Below are positions 56,465 through 64,000 of a DNA stretch of 64,000 bases, piece by piece. The notes under the pieces are model-generated. The model was not told where the DNA came from. It did not search any database and was given only the letters and a program-made list of their open reading frames with translations. Where the stretch lies: the NCBI RefSeq assembly GCF_046774425.1, contig NZ_CP177248.1, positions 124,001-188,000 on the forward strand, written 5' to 3'. Source of the DNA: Malacoplasma muris. GTDB lineage: Bacteria; Bacillota_I; Bacilli_A; Mycoplasmatales; Mycoplasmoidaceae. Within the stretch, counting starts at the first letter, position 1. Each line of letters begins with the position of its first letter. Both the position numbers and the translations under genes were made by a program.

Positions 56465-57187
56465 ATGACTCCACATATAAAAGCAAAAAAAGGTGATTTT
56501 GCAAAAATTGTATTAATGCCAGGAGATCCATTAAGAGCTAAATGGATTGCAGAGAATTTTTTAGAATCATATCAATTAGTAAATGATGTTAGAGGAATGT
56601 ATGCATTTACAGGAAATTACAAAGGAATAAAAATAAGTGTTATGGGGCATGGTATGGGAATTCCATCAATTGGAATTTATTCATATGAATTATTTAATTT
56701 TTTTGATGTTGAAGTGATTATAAGAATAGGTAGTGCTGGTTCTTATACAAGAGATGTAAAAGTTGGAGATTTAATTTTAACAAAATCTGCATACAGTGAA
56801 TCAACTTATGCAGAATTAATTAATGTTCCAACAAATAATAGTACTTTATTACCATCATTAGAAATTAATACAGCAATTGTTGATGTTGCTAGAAACAATA
56901 ATATATCAATAAAGGAATCAGTTGTTCATAGTAGTGATGTTTTTTATGGCGTTCGTACTGTTGAAGAATTAGTTAAGAAGACAAATGCTGATGTTGTAGA
57001 AATGGAGTCTTTTGCTTTATTTGCTAATGCAATTAAACTTAATAAAAAAGCTGCAACTATACTAACATGTAGTGATTCATTAGTTACTCATGAATCAATG
57101 AGTGCTGAAGATAGACAAACAAAATTTGTTAACATGGTAAAATTAGCACTTGAATCTGCATGAGAATTATCAAAAAAATATAAATAG
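56465..57187 (+). CDS. deoD: Purine-nucleoside phosphorylase (DeoD type)
   Basis: Phosphorolysis of purine (deoxy)ribonucleosides. The 240-residue protein has VLMPGDPLRAKWIAENFL, GHGMGIPSIGIYSYEL, IRIGSAGSY, the nucleoside-binding VVEMESFALFA and LTCSDSL with the catalytic Asp region, characteristic of the hexameric DeoD type. AGAGG precedes the ATG. The stop lies 7 bases before the deoA ATG, so it opens the salvage operon deoD-deoA-cdd-phosphomutase. In Mycoplasma genitalium deoC sits between deoD and deoA; here it does not. Confidence 0.97.
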
Positions 57188-57194
57188 GTTTTAT

Positions 57195-58493
57195 ATGACA
57201 GTAGTAGACTTAATAATAAAAAAAAGAGATAAACAAATTATAAGTGAAAAGGAATTTGATTTGTTTATCAAAGGAATTTTAGATAAATCAATTAAAGATT
57301 ATCAAATATCAGCATTTTTAATGGCTATTTATCTAAATGGATTAAATGATGATGAAACTTATTATTTAACAAAAGCAATGACTTTTAATGGTGAAGTACT
57401 AAATTATAAAGATATAGATGGTCCAATTATTGATAAACATTCAACAGGGGGAATTGGTGATAAAGTAACATTAATATTAGCACCGTTGCTTGCTTCTTTT
57501 AATTTAAAAGTTGCAAAAATGTCAGGAAGAGGTCTTGGATATACTGGAGGTACAGTTGATAAAATCGAGTCCTTTGGTGCAAAAACAGTTTTTCCTATCA
57601 AAGAATATTTAGAAATATTAAAGAAAAATAATATTTTTATTATTGCACAAAGTGATAAAATAGCTCCAAGTGACAAAATTATTTATGCAATTAGAGATAC
57701 GTCAGGAACGGTAAATAATCTTTCATTAATGGCATCATCAATAATGTCAAAAAAACTCGCAACTAATGCAGAAAGAATTTATTTAGATGTTAAAGTGGGT
57801 GATGGATCTTTTTTCAATAGTTTAGTTGATGCTAAAAAATTTAGTAAAATGTGTATAAATATAGGAAAAAGATTTAACAAAAAAGTGATTGTTCACTTAA
57901 CAAACATGAATAAACCACTGGGAAGGTGCTTGGGAAACTTAATTGAAGTTAAAGAGACAATTAATTTTTTATTAGGAAATTTTGAAAGCACTCATTTAAA
58001 AGAAATTATTTATGAATTTGCATCAGATATATTAATTGATAATAAAATTGCTAATAGTAAAGATCAAGCATATAAAATGATAGATGAAAAAATATCTTCA
58101 AAAGATGCATATAAAAAATTTAAAGAATGAGCAAAATCTCAAAAAAGTACATATGATTTTGACAATATCAATGACTTATATAAGACAAAATATACCGATG
58201 TGATTGTTGCAAAAGAAGATGGATATATTGATTTTAAATCAAATAAGGAATTTGGATTAGTTCTAATTGATTTGAAAGCTGGAAGAAAAAATAAAGAAGA
58301 AAAATTAGATTTTTTGTCTGGCATTTATTTAAATAAAACTTTTAATGAATATGTTGAAAAAGGTAAACCGATTATAACTATTTATAGTTCTTTACCAATC
58401 ACAAGTGATATTATCTCACGTTTAAACAATAATATAATTTATAATAAAAAGAAGTTAAAAGAAGAAAAAAATATTATAGGGGTAATTGAATAA
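57195..58493 (+). CDS. deoA: Pyrimidine-nucleoside (thymidine) phosphorylase
   Basis: Phosphorolyses thymidine/uridine to base and pentose 1-phosphate. The 432-residue protein has the N-terminal helical domain (ISEKEFDLFIKGI, YQISAFLMAIYLNGL), the signature KHSTGGIGDKVTL (about 79-91), MSGRGLGYTGGTVDKIES, and SLMASSIMSKKLAT. Length fits the family. One UGA-Trp near residue 312 leads into the C-terminal domain. ATG 57195 is chosen: an in-frame ATG 45 bases upstream overlaps the deoD end and has no ribosome binding site. The next ATG (cdd) is 2 bases after the stop. Confidence 0.96.
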
Positions 58494-58495
58494 TT

Positions 58496-58906
58496 ATGAA
58501 AGAAAATAATATGAATATGAAAGCTATTTTTAAAAAATTATTGGAACTAAAAAATAATTCATATTGTCCATATTCAAATTTTTATGTGAGTGCAATAGCT
58601 AAAGCAAATAATAAATATTATTATGGTGTTAATATTGAAAATGCAGCTTTTCCATCAGGTAATTGTGCTGAAAGAAGTGCGATTGCAACAGCAATAAGTT
58701 ATGGAGAAAAAGAAATTGATACATTATATGTTTTAACAAAATCTTATAATTTTGGAATGCCATGTGGTAATTGTAGACAATTTATGAGTGAATTTATGCA
58801 AAATGATAATACAAAAATATATGTTTTCAATCCAGATGGAGATTATAGAGAATTCACGATTGCACAAATTTTATTAAATCGTTTTACAAAAAAAGAAGTT
58901 ATTTAA
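58496..58906 (+). CDS. cdd: Cytidine deaminase
   Basis: Deaminates (deoxy)cytidine to (deoxy)uridine, feeding DeoA. The 136-residue protein has YCPYSNFYVSA, NIENAAFPSGNCAERSA with zinc ligand Cys57 and catalytic Glu59, and PCGNCRQ with zinc ligands Cys90 and Cys93, the three-cysteine tetrameric type as in Bacillus. The first ATG (58496) is 2 bases after deoA; internal ATGs at 58511 and 58517 are alternative starts. Confidence 0.97.
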   Translation: MKENNMNMKAIFKKLLELKNNSYCPYSNFYVSAIAKANNKYYYGVNIENAAFPSGNCAERSAIATAISYGEKEIDTLYVLTKSYNFGMPCGNCRQFMSEFMQNDNTKIYVFNPDGDYREFTIAQILLNRFTKKEVI

Positions 58907-58926
58907 GTTAATGAGAGGTATTTTTT

Positions 58927-60555
58927 ATGAATGCAATTTCTAATTTATGAATTAAATCAAGTAAAATTTCAACTTTATCTAAAGAATATATTATAAAGAT
59001 GAATAAAAAAGAAATTGAAGATGCCTTTAATCCAAATAAAATGAAATTTGGTACAGCAGGCATAAGACAAATAATGGGTCCAGGTACAAATAGAATGAAC
59101 GCTTTTACTTATCAACAAATAAGTCATGGATATGCTCAATACATTTTGTCTAAAAATAGTGAAAATCCAAAAGTTGTTATTGGACATGATAATAGAACAA
59201 ATGCTGATATGTTTTCCATTATTTGTGCAAGAGTTTTGACAAGTTTTGGTATTGAAGTTTATTTATTTAACAATAATAAATTAATTCCAACGCCAATTGT
59301 TTCTTATGCTATTAATCATTATGGTTTTGATGGTGGAATTGTTGTTACAGCCAGCCATAATCCAAAAAATTATTTGGGTTTTAAAGCATATAATGAAACT
59401 GGTGCCCAAATTCTTCCTGATGAGGCAAAAATTATTGAACAAAATATGCCTCAATCTGAGACTATTTTAAATAATGAATACAAATATAATCAAGATTTAA
59501 TTCAATATCTTTCAGATTCTGTAATAAAAGATTATTTTATAGATGCACGTAGTTGTCTAATTCACACAGACATTTCAAAAAGAAAAGAATACCCTATTGT
59601 GTTTACAGCTCATCATGGTACAGCATCACAATTAATGCCACAATTTTTAAGTTCATTAGGATATTTAAATGTTGTGAGTGTTAAACAACAATGTGTACCT
59701 GATGCAAATTTTACTTTTTCAAAATGTTCTAATCCAGAAGACCCAAGTTCTTTTGAATTATCTGAAAAATATGCGTTTAGAGTTGGAGCAGATATTATGT
59801 TAGGAGTTGATCCTGATGCTGATAGATTAGCTGTTGCTATAAAACATAATGGAGCATGAAGATACTTAACTGGTAATGAAATGGGAATAATATTTGCACA
59901 TTATGTATTAACAAATAAAGATTTTCAAAAGAAACCATATATAGTATCAACATATGTCTCAACTTATTTAATTGATTCAATTGCTAGAACTCATAATGCA
60001 TTAATAAATAGAGTGGGGACAGGATTTAAATGACATGGAAATTTAATTAATGAAAAAATTAATACTGGTGAGTTAGTAGTTGCTTTTGAAGAAGCTATTG
60101 GTTCTTTAAATTCAACAATAAATAGAGATAAAGATAGTTTTCAAGCAGCAGCACTTGCTTTAGAAATATATGATTTATATAAAGAAAAATCAATGACATT
60201 AGTTGATTTATTAGAAAAAGAAATATATCCAAAATATGGATATTGAGCTGGTGGAACAATTTCTTATACATTTCAATCAATGAATTGACAAAATGACATG
60301 GATGAAAAATTAAGCCAATTAGCAAGTATTAAAAATCCTGAAGTAGGTGGAATAAAGGTTTTAAGTAATAGATGAAATTCTGAAGCAGAGGCTTTGGAAT
60401 GAAATATGGAAAGCGGAATGTGAATTAAATTTAGAAAATCAGGAACTGAGCCTAAATTTAAAATTTATTATAATGTTTATGGCAATGATTTAGAAGAAGC
60501 ACAATCTACATATGAAATTTTTAAAAAAGAAATAAGTAATTTAATGAGAATGTAG
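58927..60555 (+). CDS. Phosphomannomutase/phosphopentomutase-type phosphohexomutase
   Basis: A 542-residue alpha-D-phosphohexomutase. Four signature loops are present: TASHNP with catalytic Ser143, GVDPDADR with Mg ligands Asp295, Asp297 and Asp299, EEAIGSLN in the sugar-binding loop, and RKSGTEPKFKIY in the phosphate-binding loop. Family members act on glucose, mannose, glucosamine or pentose phosphates. Its place after deoD-deoA-cdd suggests it interconverts (deoxy)ribose 1- and 5-phosphate, as proposed for the gene at this spot in other mycoplasmas; substrate is inference. GAGAGG lies upstream of ATG 58927. Confidence 0.92.
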
Positions 60556-60584
60556 TTAATAAAATTATTTATCTATTAAATTTT

Positions 60585-60593
60585 TGTTATAAT
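60585..60593 (+). promoter_or_regulatory. Extended -10 promoter of infC-rpmI-rplT
   Basis: TGTTATAAT matches TGnTATAAT and sits 30 bases after the phosphomutase stop. It would give a 5' leader of about 170 bases before infC. Confidence 0.55.
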
Positions 60594-60599
60594 TAACCT

Positions 60600-60749
60600 T
60601 GTATAAAGAAAGTAGTTAATAGTAACTCACCTGATTTCAATAAATAATTATTTGAGATAGGTTAATGCTTAATAATCAAACAAATTTAAGTTGTTTATTA
60701 TCTATTGATATGCTTTTTTATGCAGCACATAAAGAAGCATATTTTCTTT
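60600..60749 (+). promoter_or_regulatory. Structured infC leader with attenuator-like hairpin
   Basis: Between the promoter and infC lie several possible stems. One pairs around ACCTGATTTCAA with TTTGAGATAGGT (60629-60662). The last, ATATGCTTTTTTATG (60708-60722) with CATAAAGAAGCATAT (60728-60742), has 15 pairs including one G-T pair, loop CAGCA, and runs into TTTTCTTT. Low-GC Gram-positive infC-rpmI-rplT operons are autoregulated by ribosomal protein L20 binding the leader and causing premature termination. The layout here fits, but I cannot confirm the conserved L20-binding fold by eye. Confidence 0.55.
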
Positions 60750-60773
60750 GTACAAAATATTTTAAGGAAGTTT

Positions 60774-61292
60774 ATGAAAAATAAATTTGTATTAAATGAA
60801 GACATTAGAGAAAAAACATTGTTAGTTATTGATGAAAACGGAAATAAACTTGGTGAAATGTCTAAACAAGAGGCTCTAGAATTAGCAAGACAACATTCAA
60901 AAGATCTTGTATTGTTTTCATCTGGTGATAAACCAACAGCTAAAATAATTGATTTTGGTAAATTTGTATATGACCAAAAGAAAAAATCTAAGGAAAACAA
61001 AAAGACTCAAGTGCAAACAAAAAATAAAGAAATTAAAGTTAAACCTCAAATAGGATTGCATGATTTAATGGTTAGAGTTGATAATGCAAAAAAGTGACTT
61101 GAGAGTGGTTATAGAATTAGATTTGTTGTTTTAGCATATGGAAGAATTGGAACAAAGATTGATCAAATAGAAGAAGTTTACAATAAGTTTATTTCTTTAC
61201 TAGAAGATAAAGCAGTTGTTCAATCTCCATTGAAAAAAGTTAGCAATGTTCAATATGAATCTTTTTTAATTGCCAATAAAGGTAAAAAATAG
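60774..61292 (+). CDS. infC: Translation initiation factor IF-3
   Basis: Binds the 30S subunit and proofreads start-codon/initiator pairing. The 172-residue protein has FVLNEDIREKTLLVIDENGNKLGEMS, a Lys-rich linker (about 75-95), IKVKPQIGLHDLMVRV and the C-terminal domain with a UGA-Trp at 108. The ATG at 60774, preceded by AAGGAAG, gives a protein of normal length; the frame is open further upstream to 60705 but that part lies in the leader hairpin. rpmI starts 9 bases after the stop. Confidence 0.97.
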
Positions 61293-61301
61293 GAGCGTTT
61301 T

Positions 61302-61493
61302 ATGAAGGTTAAACAAAAAACAAAAAAATCTGTTTCTAAAAGAATGAGTAGAACAAACAGTGGTGAGATAAAAAGAAAACATGCATACAGATCTCATTTA
61401 GCACATAATAAAACTACTAAACAAAAACGTCATTCAAGAAAAGACACTTTAGTGAGTAGTGCAGATAAAAAAAGATATGATCAATTACTTTAA
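61302..61493 (+). CDS. rpmI: 50S ribosomal protein L35
   Basis: A 63-residue very basic protein: MKVKQKTKKSVSKRMSRTNS, then KRKHAYRSHLAHNKTTKQKR, matching L35 (TKRFKVTGSGKIKRKHAGKSH-type pattern) in size and motif. AGGAG at 61291-61295 overlaps the infC stop. It is the middle gene of infC-rpmI-rplT. Confidence 0.97.
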   Translation: MKVKQKTKKSVSKRMSRTNSGEIKRKHAYRSHLAHNKTTKQKRHSRKDTLVSSADKKRYDQLL

Positions 61494-61510
61494 TATATTA
61501 GGAGTTAACA

Positions 61511-61861
61511 ATGAGAACTACATCAGGATCAACTACAAGACAACGTAGAAAGAGATGATTAAAAAAAGCTGAAGGAACTTGAGGTGTTAATCATAGCTCT
61601 TATAGAAATGCAAAGCAAACTGTAATAAAAGCTAGTCAATATGCTTATAGAGATAGAAAAAACAAAAAAAGAGATTTTAGAAAATTATGAATTAATAGAA
61701 TTAATGTTTCAGTAAGAGCATTAGGATATACATATTCAAGTTTTATGGCTCAACTAAAATCTAAAAAAATTGAAATTAATAGAAAAATGCTTTCTGAATT
61801 AGCAATTCATCATCCAGAAGAATTTAAAAAACTTGTTCATTCTGTAATGTTAAATAAATAG
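61511..61861 (+). CDS. rplT: 50S ribosomal protein L20
   Basis: A 116-residue basic protein required for early 50S assembly and, in Firmicutes, the likely autoregulator of this operon. It shows RQRRKRWLKKAEG, YRNAKQTVIKASQYAYRDRKNKKRDFR (split here by the reader's limit only), LWINRINVSVRALGYTYSSFM and a C-terminal LSELAIHHPEEF. Three UGA-Trp codons. AGGAGTT precedes the ATG. Confidence 0.97.
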
Positions 61862-61865
61862 GAGA

Positions 61866-61898
61866 AATAAATTAGTATTAATTACTAATTTATTTTTT
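61866..61898 (+). terminator. Terminator of the infC operon
   Basis: Perfect AATAAATTAGTA / TACTAATTTATT stem with loop TTAAT, then T run. Confidence 0.88.
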
Positions 61899-61976
61899 TG
61901 TACTAAAAATTGACTTATTCTCTGATTTAAAATATCATTAATATAGTCTATGTCTATTAATAAATAAGGATAAAAA

Positions 61977-62315
61977 ATGAAATCTTTGGTAAAAACAATA
62001 TTAATTGAATGCTGTTTATCAGTTTTGTTAATTGCTTGATTAATAATTCTTTTAATTAGTTTAAATAAGATTCCTGTATCAGGATTTGAAACAATTCAAA
62101 ATTTATTTGTAAATACTCCTGATAATACTAAACAATATGGAGCAGTGGCATTGTTTGGCGGTGTGGGATTAGCAATATTTTATTCAATGCTTATGGTCTT
62201 TCTTTACTTTATAAGAACTCCAAGAAAATTAATGTACACATTAAATATAGCCTTTTACTCTTTGTCATTTTCAGGTGTTGTGGTTGGACTATTATTAATT
62301 TTCTTGAATTTTTAA
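61977..62315 (+). CDS. Small membrane protein with three hydrophobic segments
   Basis: A 112-residue protein with membrane segments at about 8-28, 56-77 and 88-110, and a conserved-looking basic loop FIRTPRKLMY. One UGA-Trp at residue 21. AAGGAT precedes the ATG. No family recognised. It is monocistronic with its own terminator, sitting between ribosomal protein genes and another small membrane protein of similar layout. Confidence 0.65.
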
Positions 62316-62332
62316 TTTTTTGGTTTAGCATT

Positions 62333-62368
62333 ATACTACTAAATGATTTTTCATTTAGTAGTATTTTA
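62333..62368 (+). terminator. Terminator after the 112-aa membrane protein gene
   Basis: Perfect 14-base stem ATACTACTAAATGA / TCATTTAGTAGTAT with a TTTT loop and T-rich tail. Confidence 0.88.
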
Positions 62369-62416
62369 TACAAATAATATAATAAAAGTACTTTAAAAAT
62401 TGAACTGAGGATAATA

Positions 62417-62887
62417 ATGAAATTTATATTTAAATTAATTTTCACACTATTCTTCTTAGCATTAGCAATCTTATGGATTCTATATACTATCAGTTTCTTT
62501 GGTATATATCATGGAGGATGGGAATGAGTACAAAGAATTCCTGGAGTGTCATGATTGAACAATCAAATTGAAAAATGAATTAATAGTGTTCCAACCGATG
62601 AAAAAGTTAGAGTAATCGGTTTACAACTGTTTTTAGCAGGTGGTGCTATTTTATTGGCATATACTGCATTATATTTCCCACTTAAGAAAATTCCATTTTT
62701 TGGACAATTAATCAAATTTTTAACTTGTATTATTCCAACAATTTCAGCACTTGCTTTAATTATTGGTGCAGTGTTATTATTTGGTGATCTTAATTGACTT
62801 CCAGGAGGATGATCTTCATCATCTCAAGGAGATCAAGGGAATGCTAACCAACAAGCTTTAATGGCTTTTAAATTAATGTTGGCTTAG
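62417..62887 (+). CDS. Membrane protein with three hydrophobic segments and Gln-rich tail
   Basis: A 156-residue protein: membrane segments at about 4-30, 72-92 and 104-126, a Trp-rich first loop (GGWEWVQRIPGVSWLNNQIEKW, mostly UGA-coded) and a C-terminal Ser/Gln/Asn stretch (SSSSQGDQGNANQQ). GAGGAT precedes the ATG. No family recognised. Like its neighbour, it has its own terminator. Confidence 0.65.
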
Positions 62888-62898
62888 CAACATACAAT

Positions 62899-62928
62899 AA
62901 AGTAGCATAATAACTATGCTACTTTTTT
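62899..62928 (+). terminator. Terminator after the 156-aa membrane protein gene
   Basis: Perfect AAAGTAGCATA / TATGCTACTTT stem with loop ATAAC, then T run. Confidence 0.9.
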
Positions 62929-63014
62929 ATTTACTTTTGTATATACTACATATGTGTAGTAAAATTAATAGGCATAAAAATTATTTTTGAAATTTTAATT
63001 AAAATAGAGGTTTT

Positions 63015-63989
63015 ATGGTTTTAGCAGTTGATGTAATGGGTTTTGAAAATCCAATTGATGAAGCAATAAAAGCATGCAGAGACTTTGTTAGAAAAAATAA
63101 AGATGTAACTATAATTTTGGTTGGAAAAAAAGAATCGATAATAAAGCATTTAAAAAAAAATGATGAATTTGAGATTCTTGATGCAAAAGATGAAATTAAA
63201 ATGGATGATAATCCTTTATTTATAAGAAATAAAAAAGAATCATCAATGTATAAAGCAGTTGAATTGGTTGCTAATGACAAAGCTGATGGTGTTTTATCTG
63301 CAGGCAATACTTCATGTTATGTTGCTATTACTTATATGTTACTAAAAAGATTTAATAAAATTTCAAAAGTTGCTTTTATGCCTTGAATTCCTACTCGTTA
63401 TAAAAAGGGATTCAATATGCTTGATTGTGGTGCAAATAAAATTGTTAATCAAAATGATCTTGTAGATTTTGCTATTATGGCTGACTTGTATAATAAAAAA
63501 GTTAGAAAGATTAAAAATCCAAAAATAGGTTTAATAAATTTAGGAACAGAAGATCAAAAAGGATTAGATTATTTAATTGAAGCAAATAAAATTTTAAAGA
63601 ATACTAAGGAAATAAATTATGTTGGTTTTATTGAACCAAGATATTTATTAGAAGAAATTGTAGATGTTGCAATTGCAGATGGATTTACAGGAAATATAAC
63701 TTTAAAAACTTTAGAAGGTACAGCAAAATCAATTAGTAATGCATTAAAAGATGAGTTTAAAAAACCATGAAATTTTTTAGGTTTTGTTTTATCTATGTGT
63801 GCTTTATTATCTTTGAAAAAGAAATTTGATTATAAAAATAATGCAGGAGCATTTGTTGTAGGTTTACAAAAGATTGCATTAAAAACACATGGTAGTGCTG
63901 ATTATAAACAATTTTATAGTTCTTTAAGAATGTTAAGAGACACTGTTAAATCAAACATAATAAATGATTTCAAGGAGAAATTTAACTAG
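63015..63989 (+). CDS. plsX: Phosphate acyltransferase PlsX
   Basis: Makes acyl-phosphate from acyl-ACP (or related donors) for phosphatidic acid synthesis with PlsY. The 324-residue protein has VLAVDVMGFENP (family AxDxMGGD-like, divergent), DGVLSAGNTSCYVA, GLINLGTEDQKG, NYVGFIEPR and VAIADGFTGNITLKTLEGTAKSI, all in PlsX order. UGA-Trp occurs at three sites. The AGAGG ribosome binding site is at 63006-63010. Its stop is 1 base from a further ATG at the window edge. Confidence 0.94.
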
Positions 63990-63990
63990 T

Positions 63991-64000
63991 ATGAATTTAG
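63991..64000 (+). CDS. Start of the next gene (partial)
   Basis: ATGAATTTAG begins one base after the plsX stop, with GGAG 18 bases upstream. In many Firmicutes and mollicutes rnc (RNase III) follows plsX, but ten bases cannot identify it. Confidence 0.35.

Noticed and set aside
60705..60773. N-terminal extension of infC by 23 codons
   Set aside because: The region forms the leader hairpin; IF-3 homologs begin near the ATG at 60774, which has its own ribosome binding site.
1..64000. Many genes seem to be broken into adjacent fragments by TGA stops
   Set aside because: The TGA codons sit at conserved Trp sites in IleRS, RpoB, Obg, thioredoxin and others, and the frames continue with matching motifs. 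This is code 4 (UGA = Trp), not pseudogenes. Only the MoxR-type ATPase needs a frame change.
1..64000. tRNA, rRNA, CRISPR arrays, insertion sequences, replication origin
   Set aside because: I looked for T-loop patterns, regularly spaced short repeats, transposase motifs and DnaA-box clusters and saw none convincing. A tRNA scan or repeat search by computer would be decisive.

Overview
This 64 kb window is a chromosome segment of a mollicute (mycoplasma-type bacterium). It is very AT-rich, and nearly every conserved protein is readable only if UGA is read as tryptophan; UGA falls at conserved Trp sites in FtsY, IleRS, RpoB, RpoC, Obg, thioredoxin and others. All coordinates here use genetic code 4. 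Gene content resembles the pneumoniae-group mycoplasmas: nadE next to obg, smc-ftsY, deoD/deoA/cdd/phosphomutase, infC-rpmI-rplT. An ispG gene of the non-mevalonate isoprenoid pathway, which I recall as rare in mollicutes and present in relatives of Malacoplasma penetrans and Mycoplasma gallisepticum, makes a Malacoplasma-like species my best guess. I could not test this. The window is gene-dense: no gap exceeds 300 bases, and I saw no tRNA, rRNA, CRISPR array, transposase or prophage.

Layout. 1-2.3 kb: RNase M5 (5S rRNA maturation) and an exported DUF31-type serine peptidase. 2.3-7.6 kb: a divergent pair, a DUF2779 protein carrying two apparent nuclease folds and a SWIM/SNF2 helicase; this is the most accessory-looking part. 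7.7-11.4 kb: trmB, a small zinc-binding protein, a membrane protein, obg and nadE. 11.6-15.9 kb: a MoxR-type ATPase broken by an apparent one-base frameshift, an unrecognised 282-aa partner, and two tandem CPBP membrane proteases, the second lacking its catalytic residues. 16-25.8 kb: pyruvate kinase, rpoB and rpoC. 26-28.4 kb: a three-gene operon with a choline-kinase-like phosphotransferase and two PEBP-family proteins.

28.4-34 kb is mostly on the minus strand: a YtpR-like tRNA-binding protein, ispG, ackA and a long RelA/SpoT homolog, with one small plus-strand membrane protein among them. 34-43.8 kb on plus: secDF, apt, trxA, smc, ftsY, ylxM, an unknown protein and a trigger-factor-C-like protein. 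43.9-53 kb is a tandem array of three paralogous surface proteins of about 980 residues. Each has an N-terminal signal anchor, a C-terminal membrane segment with an arginine-rich tail, its own promoter and its own terminator. The 3' ends of copies 2 and 3 are almost identical, which suggests gene conversion. 53.2-64 kb: ileS, a small minus-strand protein, a nucleoside salvage operon without deoC, the infC-rpmI-rplT operon behind a structured leader, two small membrane proteins, and plsX, with the next gene starting at the right edge.

How the genes work together. Most are information-processing and core metabolism genes (transcription, translation factors, tRNA charging and modification, SRP/Sec export, stringent response, glycolytic and acetate ATP production, nucleoside salvage). 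The parts that may reward work are the nuclease/helicase pair, the ATPase/unknown/CPBP block, the kinase/PEBP operon and the surface-protein array.
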